From Alphaproteobacteria bacterium (lineage in GTDB: Bacteria; Pseudomonadota; Alphaproteobacteria; RF32; CAG-239): a stretch of 32,674 bases of DNA. Below, piece by piece: positions 1 to 9,101 of this stretch. A program made the position numbers and the translations under genes. The notes under the pieces were generated by a model. The model saw only the letters and a list, made by a program, of their open reading frames with translations. It was not told where the DNA came from and made no database searches. Where the stretch lies: assembly GCA_017477185.1 (NCBI GenBank), contig JAFUXF010000026.1, positions 66,215 through 98,888 on the forward strand, written 5' to 3'. How positions within the stretch are numbered: position 1 is the stretch's first letter; every line of letters begins with the position of its first letter.

Positions 1-48
1 ACAGTTGTTGAAGATTCTATCGCTTATACCATCAAGAATAACGGATAA
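1..48 (+). CDS. C-terminal end of an unidentified upstream gene
   Basis: Frame 1 is open from the window edge to a TAA at 46-48 and would encode about 15 residues ending in TIKNNG. It is too short to recognise. It does not resemble the C-terminus of GrpE, which often lies upstream of dnaK. An AT-rich intergenic region with the dnaK promoter follows. This could also be chance. Confidence 0.3.
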   Translation, partial: TVVEDSIAYTIKNNG

Positions 49-173
49 TTTTATCCTTTAAATTTATCAATACTTTGTCCTCCAAATTGCAATAGTTGGC
101 AAAACTTTGAGCCTAAGCAAAATTTTGATTTTTATTATTTCATAAAAAATTTTTCATTTTTTTTGCTTCAAGG

Positions 174-205
174 CTTGCACTCCTAAAATACGCTCCCTAT
201 ATAAG
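174..205 (+). promoter_or_regulatory. Heat-shock (sigma-32/RpoH) promoter of dnaK
   Basis: CTTG at 174-177 is followed after 18 bases by CCTATATAAG at 196-205. This fits the alphaproteobacterial RpoH consensus CTTG-N17/18-CYTATNTNNG at every fixed position. The start codon lies about 40 bases further on, preceded by an AAGGA ribosome site at 235-239. Confidence 0.8.
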
Positions 206-247
206 CAATTAGCAAATGTTTTATTTATTGGATAAGGATACAAAAAT

Positions 248-2146
248 ATGAGTAATAAAGTTATTGGTATTGACTTGGGAACAACAAACTCTTGCTTTGC
301 TGTTATGGAAGGCAAAGATCCGAAAGTTTTGGAAAACAGCGAAGGAGCGCGTACAACCCCGTCTATGGTCGCTTTTACAGATGATGAGCGTTTGGTTGGT
401 TTTCCGGCAAAACGTCAGGCTGTTACAAACCCTGAAAACACCTTATTTGCCATTAAGCGTTTAATCGGGCGTCGTTTTGATTCTCCGGAAGTCGCTAAGG
501 ATAAGGCTTTGGTTCCGTTCAAAATTATCAATGGCGATAACGGCGATGCATGGGTCGAAGTTAAGGGCGATAAATATGCTCCGTCACAAATTTCCGCTAT
601 CGTTTTGCAAAAGATTAAAGAGTATGCAGAAAGCTATCTCGGTGAAAAAGTCGAAAAAGCCGTTATTACCGTTCCGGCATATTTTAATGACTCTCAGCGT
701 CAAGCGACAAAAGATGCCGGTAAGATTGCCGGTTTGGACGTTTTGCGTATTATCAATGAGCCGACAGCTGCTGCCTTGGCCTATGGTATGGATAAAAAGA
801 CAAGCGGAACGATTGCCGTTTATGACTTAGGTGGCGGTACATTTGATATTTCTATTTTGGAAATCGGTGACGGCGTATTCGAGGTTAAATCCACGAATGG
901 TGATACTTTCCTCGGCGGTGAAGACTTTGACCAACGCTTGGTTACTTATTTGACTGACGAATTCAAGAAGGAATCCGGTATCGACTTGAAAAATGATCGT
1001 TTAGCCTTACAACGTTTGAAAGAAGCGGCAGAAAAAGCTAAGATTGAATTGTCTTCGGTTACCCAAACAGATATTAATTTACCGTTTATTACGGCTGATG
1101 CAACCGGCCCGAAACACCTCAATATCAAATTAACGCGTGCTAAATTGGAATCTTTGGTTGAAGATTTGATTGAACGTACGGTTGAGCCATGCCGCAAGGC
1201 ATTAGCTGATGCCGGTATTAAAGCCAGTGAAATCAGTGAAGTTATCTTGGTCGGTGGTATGACTCGTATGCCGAAAGTACAAGAAAAAGTAAAAGAAATC
1301 TTTGGTAAAGAACCTCACAAAGGCGTTAACCCTGATGAAGTTGTAGCTGTCGGTGCGGCTATTCAGGGCGGTGTTTTGATGGGCGATGTCAAAGATGTGT
1401 TGTTGCTTGATGTTACGCCGTTATCTTTAGGTATTGAAACATTGGGCGGTGTGTTCACTCGTTTGATTGATCGTAATACCACCATTCCAACCCGTAAATC
1501 ACAAGTCTTCTCAACTGCAGAAGATGGGCAGACTGCCGTTACTATTCGTGTTTTCCAAGGTGAGCGTGAGATGGCTCAGGACAATAAGTTACTCGGTCAA
1601 TTCGATTTGGTCGGTATTCCGCCGGCACCACGCGGTATGCCGCAGATTGAAGTTACTTTTGATATTGATGCGAACGGTATTGTTAATGTTTCTGCAAAAG
1701 ATAAAGCAACCAACAAAGAACAAGCCATTCGTATTCAAGCCAGTGGCGGTTTAAGCGATGCCGATATCGAAAAAATGGTTAAAGATGCTGAGGCTAATGC
1801 TCAAGCCGATAAACAAAAGAAAGAACTGGTTGAAGCTAAAAATCAAGCTGAAGGTTTAGTTCATGCTACCGAAAAAACCTTGAAAGAGCATGGCGATAAA
1901 ATCAGTGCCGCTGAAAAATCTGCCATTGAATCAGCTATGGAGGATTTAAAGAAGGCAGCTGAAGGGGAAGATGTCAGTGCCATTAAAGAAAAGACTGAAA
2001 CACTGATGCAGGCTTCATTAAAACTTGGCGAGGCTATGTACAAACAAGCCGCTCCAGAGGCAGGTGCTCAGGCACAAGGCGCAGAAGCTAACCCATCAAA
2101 CAACGAAGAAAAAGTTGTTGATGCTGATTTCGAAGAAGTTAAGTAA
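248..2146 (+). CDS. dnaK: Molecular chaperone DnaK (Hsp70)
   Basis: DnaK is the cytoplasmic ATP-driven chaperone that cycles on unfolded proteins with DnaJ and GrpE. The N-terminus carries the phosphate-binding loop [12 protein letters not shown]. The nucleotide-binding domain (about residues 1-380) includes [12 protein letters not shown] and the [11 protein letters not shown] segment. The linker [15 protein letters not shown] leads into the beta-sandwich substrate-binding domain and a helical lid. The acidic tail [10 protein letters not shown] is the conserved C-terminal signature. At 632 residues it is full length. It has a heat-shock promoter upstream and a terminator immediately downstream, so it appears to be monocistronic. 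dnaJ, usually the next gene, is about 7 kb away. Confidence 0.98.
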   Translation: MSNKVIGIDLGTTNSCFAVMEGKDPKVLENSEGARTTPSMVAFTDDERLVGFPAKRQAVTNPENTLFAIKRLIGRRFDSPEVAKDKALVPFKIINGDNGDAWVEVKGDKYAPSQISAIVLQKIKEYAESYLGEKVEKAVITVPAYFNDSQRQATKDAGKIAGLDVLRIINEPTAAALAYGMDKKTSGTIAVYDLGGGTFDISILEIGDGVFEVKSTNGDTFLGGEDFDQRLVTYLTDEFKKESGIDLKNDRLALQRLKEAAEKAKIELSSVTQTDINLPFITADATGPKHLNIKLTRAKLESLVEDLIERTVEPCRKALADAGIKASEISEVILVGGMTRMPKVQEKVKEIFGKEPHKGVNPDEVVAVGAAIQGGVLMGDVKDVLLLDVTPLSLGIETLGGVFTRLIDRNTTIPTRKSQVFSTAEDGQTAVTIRVFQGEREMAQDNKLLGQFDLVGIPPAPRGMPQIEVTFDIDANGIVNVSAKDKATNKEQAIRIQASGGLSDADIEKMVKDAEANAQADKQKKELVEAKNQAEGLVHATEKTLKEHGDKISAAEKSAIESAMEDLKKAAEGEDVSAIKEKTETLMQASLKLGEAMYKQAAPEAGAQAQGAEANPSNNEEKVVDADFEEVK

Positions 2147-2163
2147 CTTCATACTTGTTTTTC

Positions 2164-2200
2164 AAACACCTGTCCAGTTAACTGAACAGGTGTTTTTTTT
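2164..2200 (+). terminator. Rho-independent terminator after dnaK
   Basis: ACACCTGT, one unpaired base and CAGTT pair with AACTG, one base and ACAGGTGT, giving a 13-bp stem with an internal mismatch, followed by eight T residues. It lies 18 bases past the dnaK stop codon. Confidence 0.9.
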
Positions 2201-2224
2201 GTTTAAGACCCGTACTTTCTGTTC

Positions 2225-2252
2225 TTGACTTCAAGCAACGGAGAATTATAAT
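2225..2252 (+). promoter_or_regulatory. Sigma-70 type promoter of the porin gene
   Basis: TTGACT at 2225-2230 and TATAAT at 2247-2252 are separated by 16 bases. Transcription would start near 2259, leaving a leader of about 20 bases with an AAAGGGA ribosome site before the porin ATG. Confidence 0.75.
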
Positions 2253-2280
2253 GGCAGCAAACTCAAAGGGAATATGTTAA

Positions 2281-3405
2281 ATGAACAAAATCAAATTCTT
2301 GGTTTTCAGCATTCTTACTATGTTATTTTTGCCTTCTGCTCATGCACGAGATATTAAGTTCTCAGCCGAAGGAGATTGGAACTCATTTTACGGTTATACA
2401 TTTCCGGATCATGATTATAAACATCGTGATAAACGGCAATCTTTTATTAACACTTTTGAACTGAATTTTGGCGCAGAAAAAATTTTTACTGATGACTGGT
2501 CGTTGGGATTGTATACGGATTTATTTGCCGCTATCAATAAGCGTCAGCGCAATTACAGCAATGGCTTATGGGGGCATGAAATATATGGTATTTTGGATAA
2601 CCCGTATGGGCGTTTTATGTTTGGAGAGACCCAAAATGTCGTTGCGCAATTTCATATTGGTGCGCCTAAAGTTGGCAAATTCGGTTTAAATGACGGTTTG
2701 GTTATTGATTTTCTGGCTAACCCAAACTGGATTAAAGAAAAACACAAAGCTGCATATCGAACACTTAATTCTACCGCTGTTAATACGGATGGAACAGCAG
2801 CTAAAATCAGCTACATTACACCGGATTATCATGATTTGACTTTTGGCTTTACTTATGTTCCGGATACTTATAGCCGGACCGGACTTGTTCAAAAAGGGGC
2901 AAAATATGCCCGCGACGATGGTTATATCGGAGCGGCTTATTATACGGCAGATTTGGGCTTTGCAGAATTAGAGACTTCTCTCGGCTATGCCGTCTTTCAT
3001 AAAAATGATAAAGAATTAAGCATTGGGGCAAGTTTGTATCGTGCCGGTTGGACACTTGGCGGAAGTTGGCGCAAAGCAGATGTTGAGGGAAATAGTTATC
3101 CGATAACCAAAATTTCACAAAATCGAAAATTACCTGATTTATTTGATAATTACCGTGAAGGCGAGGCTTGGGATGTTGGAATCGGTTATGAATTTGGCCC
3201 CGTTAAAACAGCTCTCTCCTACTTTGAAAGCAAAGCAACAAACACCTCTAATAAAGATAAAATTTGGTTATTATCAAATGAATTTCGCTATAATAAACAT
3301 TTGGCTTTTTATCTCGCAACCGCAAAAGTTGATTTTGAGGGACTTACTCATCAGGAAAGTAATCGCGGTTGGGCTACCATGACCGGTTTTAGTCTGAGCT
3401 TTTAG
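2281..3405 (+). CDS. Outer-membrane porin-like beta-barrel protein
   Basis: This is probably a general diffusion porin in the outer membrane. Residues 1-22 form a signal peptide with an AHA cleavage site before RDIKFSAEG. The mature protein is a succession of alternating polar and aromatic strands. It includes a segment, YGRFMFGETQNVV, resembling the Gram-negative porin motif GxxxxGRQ, and it ends in FSLSF with the terminal phenylalanine typical of Bam-assembled barrels. At 374 residues it has the size of a 16-strand trimeric porin. It has its own near-consensus promoter. The regulator gene begins 9 bases after its stop codon, so the two are probably cotranscribed. Substrate specificity cannot be read from the sequence. 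Confidence 0.75.
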   Translation: MNKIKFLVFSILTMLFLPSAHARDIKFSAEGDWNSFYGYTFPDHDYKHRDKRQSFINTFELNFGAEKIFTDDWSLGLYTDLFAAINKRQRNYSNGLWGHEIYGILDNPYGRFMFGETQNVVAQFHIGAPKVGKFGLNDGLVIDFLANPNWIKEKHKAAYRTLNSTAVNTDGTAAKISYITPDYHDLTFGFTYVPDTYSRTGLVQKGAKYARDDGYIGAAYYTADLGFAELETSLGYAVFHKNDKELSIGASLYRAGWTLGGSWRKADVEGNSYPITKISQNRKLPDLFDNYREGEAWDVGIGYEFGPVKTALSYFESKATNTSNKDKIWLLSNEFRYNKHLAFYLATAKVDFEGLTHQESNRGWATMTGFSLSF

Positions 3406-3414
3406 GAAAAACAA

Positions 3415-4041
3415 ATGACAAACATTTTATTTTTAACAGCAAATGTTTTATTAAAAAGCGATTTAACAGCACAGATTGAATACTGTTTACCCGAATATAA
3501 GGTTTTTACCGAGGATAACGAAGAGACTGTTTTTGACCTTGCTTTGCTTGACGGAAAATCTTGGTTGGTTGATTTTCGTGCAAAGCATTCAAAAGTTCCG
3601 GCCTTAATTTTAGAGCCGGCAGATAGCTCAGAATTTACAGAAAATAACCTTGATATCTTTATTTATAAGCCCCTCATTTTGGCTTCTTTGTTAAATCAAA
3701 TAAAATCTACGATAAACGTCTTTGCCAATTCTGCTGACGGAACTCTATATTTTGATCCTTATGAACTTCATCCAGAAGACCGCTCACTAATTAATACCCT
3801 TACGAATAAGGCGATTAAACTCACTGAGAGGGAAATTGATATTCTGGCTTATTTATATAAGGCCGGAGGAAAGCTCGTCAGCAAAGAAGAATTGTTGGAG
3901 AATGTATGGGAATACAGTCCTGAAACGACAACCCATACCATAGAAACCCATATCTACCGTCTACGCAAAAAAATTGACGATGACGAATCCGCCGCCCCAC
4001 TGATTGTTGCAGAAGACGGCGGCTATCGGTTAGAGAGATAA
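3415..4041 (+). CDS. OmpR/PhoB-type transcriptional regulator with a degenerate receiver
   Basis: This is probably a DNA-binding transcription factor. Residues about 128-206 form a winged helix of the OmpR class, including KLTEREIDILAYLYKAGG, SKEELLENVW and THTIETHIYRLRKKI. The N-terminal 105 residues look like a receiver. D46 in LALLDG could be the phosphoacceptor, and the conserved KP pair is present near residue 84. The acidic pair expected near positions 8-9 is replaced by TA, so classical Mg-dependent phosphorylation is doubtful. No histidine kinase is adjacent. The position directly behind the porin gene suggests control of the porin or of envelope stress, which is inference. Its stop lies one base from the stop of the convergent giant gene. 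Confidence 0.8.
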   Translation: MTNILFLTANVLLKSDLTAQIEYCLPEYKVFTEDNEETVFDLALLDGKSWLVDFRAKHSKVPALILEPADSSEFTENNLDIFIYKPLILASLLNQIKSTINVFANSADGTLYFDPYELHPEDRSLINTLTNKAIKLTEREIDILAYLYKAGGKLVSKEELLENVWEYSPETTTHTIETHIYRLRKKIDDDESAAPLIVAEDGGYRLER

Positions 4042-4042
4042 A

Positions 4043-7000
4043 TTATCTTTCATTTTCTTTTGTGGGAGTAACACCATTTTTCGGATGCCTTTTTGCAATT
4101 TTTGCCATCTCTGTAGCAGCATCTGCAGCAGGCACTTTTTCTATTGCCGCTCGCTTATCCTCATATGAGATATCAGGATGAGAGAAATAGAAATCATTTA
4201 AATCAGCGACAAATACTTGTTTGCCAGACTTTTTCATGCTTGCTTGTGGATTTTGAGAAATGTCTCTGGTTCCATCAGCCACAAAAGAGGTTGAACGCAC
4301 AAATTCTCCGGTATAATCTGTGAAGTGACTGAGCGTCATAACATCTCTGTAGTTGTGCGAAGTTATATTGCTTTGCCATAAACTCTGACGAGCCTCATTA
4401 ACGACGGCAGCTTGTCCGGGATTATCTTTGTGCTTTTCATAATCGGCAACAATTTCACTCTGTAAAGTTTCCTTGCCTCCAATTTTTAACGGACCCGCTT
4501 TAGCAATAGCCTCATCGAATTTCTGCCGCCGCTCCTCTAAGAAAACATACATATCAATATCTCGACCTGTCGCTTGTCGTTCGGCATCAACACGATTATT
4601 GTAATTAATCCAATGTTGATATTGCCGATGCTCAGACGGATTCTCCGGATTATCAACAACCTTCGGATCAACGCCATACATAATCTTATATTCATCGGCG
4701 AGTAACTTGCCATATCCCGGACGTTCAACCGTTGCAGTCGGTGTTTGATCTTCTTTTTTCTTTTTCTGTTTAAGTCTCTTCAGAATTTCTTCTGCTTTTT
4801 CAGGGGTCGGAAGATATCCGTCAATTGGTTTTTCTAAATTTTCGAGTTGTTTTGGCTCTTCCTGCTTAACCGGCTGTTTTGGCTCTTCCTGCTTAACCGG
4901 TGTCTTATCGATCGGCGTTTTATCAACCGGTTTCTTATCTTGTTTTTCGTTCTTCTTGGCATTCGCTCCAACACGTTCTGCCAAAGCACGATTTTCTTCC
5001 TGGTTATCATGAACCATGGTAAATGGCAGAATATCCACACCCTCTTCGGTATGCTGGGTTATCCGCTGATACAGTTCTTCTTGCCCCGGATGATCGTGCG
5101 GTTCATAACCGACATCTGCATCTTTATTATAAGAGTCAGGATTCTTTCCATCGCCCAAGTTGTCAAAATCCTTAATTTTGCCCATATCATTAACATCACC
5201 TTCATGCTGTCCACCAACATGATCTTCGACAATTTGTAAAACTTTTGCATCAGCCTCTGTCAAGGGTTCTCCGCTAAGAAGTTTATGGTATGTATCTTGA
5301 TAAGTTGTTGTATGACCGTTTTCGTCCGTATAGCTCAAGACTTCTCCAATCGGCTGACCGTTATCGTCAAGAGCATCAGCTTTTGGTGCTAAAATATTTG
5401 CCTGATAAAGTTTGTAAAGAAGCATGTCGCTGTTAGAAACAAACGCACCATTGACATAGCTGTTCATTTCATGGTGTGTTTCAGCCAACTTATCTAAAGA
5501 AGCAACAGCATCATTATATGCCGAGGTATTCTCATCATAAGATTTATCCGTCCAGTCATGACCTAAATACTCACTGTAGCGTGTCCCGCCGGTATGGGTG
5601 TCATTAGGGTCTAATACTTGCTCCATACGATGTTTGGCAAAATCAAGTTCTTCAGCAGTATAATCACGCGTTGTAAATCCCTCTTTACCTTCTTGAACAA
5701 GGAAAGCACCTTCATCAGTTTTATCACAATATTCTAAGGTATAACCCTGTTTTGTCAGTTCTTCTTCTGGCAAAGCTCGCAAGTTATCAAATTCACTTCT
5801 GTCTGTAACAACACTGTCATGAGATGTTGTCCCCAACCCTGTGGCTTGCATTCCCAGACCGAGAGCATAGCCTGTTCCTAAAGCTGTTCCGGTTGATAAT
5901 GTAGCGGAAAAAGCAGCTACGGAAGCTGATTTCCACCAGCTTTCGCCTTTTTCTCTTTGCCGTTTGAAAGTCTTTACAATGTTCGTCAGATTACCGACAG
6001 CCATTGCGGCAATTCCCAAACCTTTTGCCGCATCTTTGGCCGCAGCACCACCCAGCAGAGCGGCACCTGTTGCTAATGCAGAAGTGGCAATTTCACCAAC
6101 ATGGTCTTTTAAGAATCCTTTTAAAGTAAGTTTACGATTATTTTTCTTCGCTTCCTCTTTGAGGCGCTTATACTTTGTTGTTAAACGCCAAATTGCTTGT
6201 CCGCCGACATAAGCACCATAAAGAAAATTTCCGCCGGGGACGAGACTTGAGCCATATCTGACGACCTGATTTAAGGCTTGTCTACCCATATTCCCCCAAA
6301 CGGCTTTCGCTTGCGTTCTGGCTATCGTATAATACGGATCAAAGCGTTTAATACAAGTGTTATCAAAATCTTTGACACTTTTTGCCATATTACCGACAGC
6401 ATTCGTTTTTTTACCGATTTTTGTTCCCAAACGATTCAAATAACCGAACGCATCATTCGTATAGCGAGCAAAGTTTGCAACTTGTACCTTATTATCTACC
6501 TTATAGTTTCCACCGGTACCATTAATAACGGCATCATAAGCGGCTTGTCCGGCAGCTTTAGCCTGTTGCTCACTCATCGGTTGCGGAACATAAGAAGGAT
6601 TAGCCTGCCTTTTTTGTTCTTCCTGAGCCAAATGTTTAGCAGCCTCGTTAGCTGTCAACATTGCTGTTAATTCAGCGGCATAAGCTATATTAATTTCTTC
6701 TTGAATGGCGGCATCTAATTCTTCACCCTTCTTGCCCTTGTTTTTAACAGCCGCATTCATCGTTGCTTTTTTGATAACAGCCTCATTAAAGGAGTTGATG
6801 AAGTTGTCACGTTGCGTATTATCTACAAATTCAATATTATCCCAAACCTGAGCCAAATCTTCCGGCGGATTTTTGATTTTTCTTTCAGCCTCATTTTTTT
6901 TAGCGAGTTCTTCGTTGACTCGTTTTTGAGCTCTCAAATACGTTTCGTTAATTTCATAGGCATCATCATGTGTTAAGCCCGTAAAACCATTAGCGTCATC

Positions 7001-8788
7001 ATAAATATTGATTTGTTCTTCAAGTTTTCCGCGGCAGGTTTTGATATTTTGCTTCAAGGCGTCATTATCGGGATTCTTTTCCTCGACATAATCATACATT
7101 AACCTTGCGCCGTCATAAACATCGGCAATATTTGTCTGGTCAACAATAGTTTCATCATTGGCATATTTGTTTACCTTAGAAACCATGACCTCCATTAATG
7201 CCGCCCTTGAAGCCTGCATTTCTGCTTTGATGGCATCAGTACTGGCATGATTTTCAGCCTCTTCCAGCCAACGAGATGTATCAACCAAACGTTTCGGCGG
7301 ATAATATTCAAGAATCTCCTGTTTCAGGGCTTTATCTCTTTGGTTGAAATCATTTCGCTCATCTGCATTTAAGTTGGCTTTTGCCAAATTGATGGCATCT
7401 TGCTGAGCATCATGATCTAAAGAAGCAAAATTTTCCGGCAGTTTATTCATTTGCGCTAAAATAGCACGGTCAATACCTACACGAATGGGAGCTTCTGAAT
7501 TTAAGAAATCCGTATTTTCTCCACTGATAAGTTGCTGCCATTCATCAGAAGTAAAGTTAGTTTCAATGTTTTGCGTCGGAGTAGGCTGCGGTTCCGGCTG
7601 CGGTCCGGGTTGTGGCCCGGGTTGAGGTCCCGGCTGCGGTCCCGGTTGAGGTCCCGGTTGAGGTCCGGGTTGAGGTCCCGGTTGAGGTCCCGGTTGAGGT
7701 CCCGGTTGAGGTCCCGGTTGAGGTCCCGGCTGCGGTCCCGGTTGAGGTCTGGGTTGAGGTCCCGGTTGAGGTCCCGGCTGCGGTCCCGGCTGTGGTCCAT
7801 CATTTCCGTCATTACCGCCGTTGCTTGGCGGTGTAACAATGGTATTATCATCATTTCCGCCGTTACCGCCATCATTTCCGCTATTCCACATGATCATAAA
7901 TCTATCGGTCGGACCCTCGGCATATTCTCTGGCTTCGAATAAAGGACCGGATTGAGCAGAACGATTTAAAAATTCATTAAGATTATTATCAATAATCTCT
8001 TGCTCTTCCGGGTGTTGTGCTAAATATGCATTTTTTCTATTCACAAAGTTTTGAATATCTTGTTGGGTGACTAATTCCCCGGTTGCTTGAAGTCTCAAGC
8101 CTCTGGCATCATAATCGACCAAACGGACAAATTCTTGATACAATGCATCTTCGTCAGCAAAGGGTTCAGCGTTTCCGTTATCTGTACGAGCATTGTTTTG
8201 AGTCTCCGTCTCCGCTGTTCTGTAAGCGTCTGCAAAAGAAGCTAACTCAGCCGAATTAAAAAGATCGTTACCATAAAAAAATGTTTCTTGATCTTGCCCA
8301 TTTAACCAGCGATTAATCTGACTGTTTATTTCATCAGAAAACTGTGGATTTTCAGACAAAAACTGATTTTTTTCTCTCACAAAACTATTAATGGCTTGAC
8401 GTGTCGCATCACTTGTGTTTTGCCCATCATAAACAGCCTGTCCTGCAATTTCTAAAAAACTATTATATAAAGCATCTCTTCTTTGCTCAGGTGTGAGAGC
8501 ATCATTATTTTCATTATTCTGAGCCTGACGATTTTCTGCAGGTTCTTGATGAACATCATCGGCGCTTGGAATTTCCGGTTGCAAGCCGTAGTCTACACTC
8601 GGTGTAGTCGCCTCTTGCTGTGTCTCAACGTCGCCCAACTCATTTCGTGCCAACATTCTGACTATTTGCAAAATTTCTTCTCTTCTCTCATCTAAGAGCG
8701 CAGAACTTCTAAATTCATCGTAGTATGGTCCGGTAGGATCGTTTAAATAATCGTTTACCCATTTATCTAATTCTTCTTGCGTAGCCAT
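4043..8788 (-). CDS. Giant unrecognised protein with GPQP repeat (1581 aa)
   Basis: I do not recognise this protein. It has no signal peptide. Residues 1-330 are acidic and Q/N-rich. They contain two related modules at about 106-163 and 215-275, both with INxFVxxKNxxL followed about 20 residues later by a helix ending LN. Residues 331-398 are 17 GPQP-type units. Residues about 400-800 look largely helical and charged. Two Ala/Gly-rich hydrophobic stretches lie near 895-935 and 953-984 and could insert in a membrane. A 9-residue repeat (PVKQEEPKQ) lies near 1297-1314. The C-terminal 220 residues form a further region. A near-consensus promoter and a strong AAGGAG site (8797-8802) suggest real expression. 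The size, lack of Sec signal and hydrophobic hairpin would fit a secreted effector or a large structural protein. Function is unknown. Confidence 0.85.
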   Translation of the reverse strand: MATQEELDKWVNDYLNDPTGPYYDEFRSSALLDERREEILQIVRMLARNELGDVETQQEATTPSVDYGLQPEIPSADDVHQEPAENRQAQNNENNDALTPEQRRDALYNSFLEIAGQAVYDGQNTSDATRQAINSFVREKNQFLSENPQFSDEINSQINRWLNGQDQETFFYGNDLFNSAELASFADAYRTAETETQNNARTDNGNAEPFADEDALYQEFVRLVDYDARGLRLQATGELVTQQDIQNFVNRKNAYLAQHPEEQEIIDNNLNEFLNRSAQSGPLFEAREYAEGPTDRFMIMWNSGNDGGNGGNDDNTIVTPPSNGGNDGNDGPQPGPQPGPQPGPQPRPQPGPQPGPQPGPQPGPQPGPQPGPQPGPQPGPQPGPQPGPQPGPQPGPQPEPQPTPTQNIETNFTSDEWQQLISGENTDFLNSEAPIRVGIDRAILAQMNKLPENFASLDHDAQQDAINLAKANLNADERNDFNQRDKALKQEILEYYPPKRLVDTSRWLEEAENHASTDAIKAEMQASRAALMEVMVSKVNKYANDETIVDQTNIADVYDGARLMYDYVEEKNPDNDALKQNIKTCRGKLEEQINIYDDANGFTGLTHDDAYEINETYLRAQKRVNEELAKKNEAERKIKNPPEDLAQVWDNIEFVDNTQRDNFINSFNEAVIKKATMNAAVKNKGKKGEELDAAIQEEINIAYAAELTAMLTANEAAKHLAQEEQKRQANPSYVPQPMSEQQAKAAGQAAYDAVINGTGGNYKVDNKVQVANFARYTNDAFGYLNRLGTKIGKKTNAVGNMAKSVKDFDNTCIKRFDPYYTIARTQAKAVWGNMGRQALNQVVRYGSSLVPGGNFLYGAYVGGQAIWRLTTKYKRLKEEAKKNNRKLTLKGFLKDHVGEIATSALATGAALLGGAAAKDAAKGLGIAAMAVGNLTNIVKTFKRQREKGESWWKSASVAAFSATLSTGTALGTGYALGLGMQATGLGTTSHDSVVTDRSEFDNLRALPEEELTKQGYTLEYCDKTDEGAFLVQEGKEGFTTRDYTAEELDFAKHRMEQVLDPNDTHTGGTRYSEYLGHDWTDKSYDENTSAYNDAVASLDKLAETHHEMNSYVNGAFVSNSDMLLYKLYQANILAPKADALDDNGQPIGEVLSYTDENGHTTTYQDTYHKLLSGEPLTEADAKVLQIVEDHVGGQHEGDVNDMGKIKDFDNLGDGKNPDSYNKDADVGYEPHDHPGQEELYQRITQHTEEGVDILPFTMVHDNQEENRALAERVGANAKKNEKQDKKPVDKTPIDKTPVKQEEPKQPVKQEEPKQLENLEKPIDGYLPTPEKAEEILKRLKQKKKKEDQTPTATVERPGYGKLLADEYKIMYGVDPKVVDNPENPSEHRQYQHWINYNNRVDAERQATGRDIDMYVFLEERRQKFDEAIAKAGPLKIGGKETLQSEIVADYEKHKDNPGQAAVVNEARQSLWQSNITSHNYRDVMTLSHFTDYTGEFVRSTSFVADGTRDISQNPQASMKKSGKQVFVADLNDFYFSHPDISYEDKRAAIEKVPAADAATEMAKIAKRHPKNGVTPTKENER
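4848..4900 (-). repeat. 27-bp tandem duplication inside the giant gene
   Basis: Two identical 26-base copies at 4848-4873 and 4875-4900, separated by one base, encode the duplicated PVKQEEPKQ segment. The identity at DNA level indicates a recent duplication. Confidence 0.85.
7595..7798 (-). repeat. 12-bp tandem repeat, 17 units (GPQP)n
   Basis: Seventeen consecutive 12-base units, mostly GGACCTCAACCG on the coding strand, encode 16 GPQP and one RPQP, followed by EPQP. The array is exactly 204 bases. It is far more GC-rich than its surroundings. Neighbouring units differ by only one or a few bases, as in a variable-number tandem repeat. It would form an extended polyproline-like linker or stalk. 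Confidence 0.95.
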
Positions 8789-8818
8789 CGTCGTCGCTCC
8801 TTATAATTTTATTCTTTG

Positions 8819-8847
8819 AGTATAACAAATATTAGATATCTTGTCAA
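8819..8847 (-). promoter_or_regulatory. Near-consensus sigma-70 promoter of the giant gene
   Basis: Read on the minus strand, TTGACA (8847-8842) and TATACT (8824-8819) are separated by 17 bases. The start codon lies about 30 bases downstream with a strong ribosome site 8 bases before it. Confidence 0.8.
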
Positions 8848-8922
8848 GTTTTGTCTATAATACTATAAAATGAATAGTTATTTATTTTTTGACAAAGCTA
8901 TCCCATATTTTTATTAAAATCT

Positions 8923-8951
8923 CTTGCCTTTTGAGAATAAACACCTTAAAT
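8923..8951 (+). promoter_or_regulatory. Possible weak heat-shock promoter for dnaJ
   Basis: CTTG at 8923-8926 is followed after 18 bases by CTTAAAT at 8945-8951. This matches the RpoH pattern CYTATNT except for one base. It lies about 150 bases before dnaJ, with the dispersed repeat in between. The assignment is tentative. Confidence 0.35.
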
Positions 8952-8990
8952 AAATAATCAGTTAATTTTGGTTCTGTTTCCTCAGATGTG

Positions 8991-9071
8991 AGATTGCCGC
9001 GTCGCTAATGCTCCTCGCAATGACAATAATTATCGCAATGACAATAATTAGGGTGCTCCTCGCAATGACAA
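8991..9071 (-). repeat. Scrambled dispersed repeat of the GTCATTGCGAGGAGC type
   Basis: On the minus strand the region contains GTCATTGCGAGGAGC twice and GCGACGCGGCAATCTC once. These are the two ends of an intergenic repeat that I recall from many bacterial genomes. Part of it is tandemly duplicated here: CGCAATGACAATAATTA occurs on the plus strand at 9016-9032 and 9034-9050, and TGCTCCTCGCAATGACAA at 9009-9026 and 9054-9071. It occupies much of the 313-base gap between the giant gene and dnaJ. The rest of that gap holds the two promoters described. Confidence 0.7.
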
Positions 9072-9101
9072 AAAACAGAAAATATAGAGATTTGTAAGAA
9101 A

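Noticed and set aside
2251-2280. Nine-codon leader peptide ending directly at the porin ATG, with a GGAG site before it
   Set aside because: Its start codon overlaps the TATAAT -10 box at 2247-2252, so it would not be on the porin transcript.
7595-7798. CRISPR array
   Set aside because: The repeats are contiguous 12-base coding units with no spacers.
7532-7942. Long plus-strand frames over the GPQP array
   Set aside because: They arise because a 12-base repeat keeps every frame open. The minus-strand gene has promoter, ribosome site and coherent composition.
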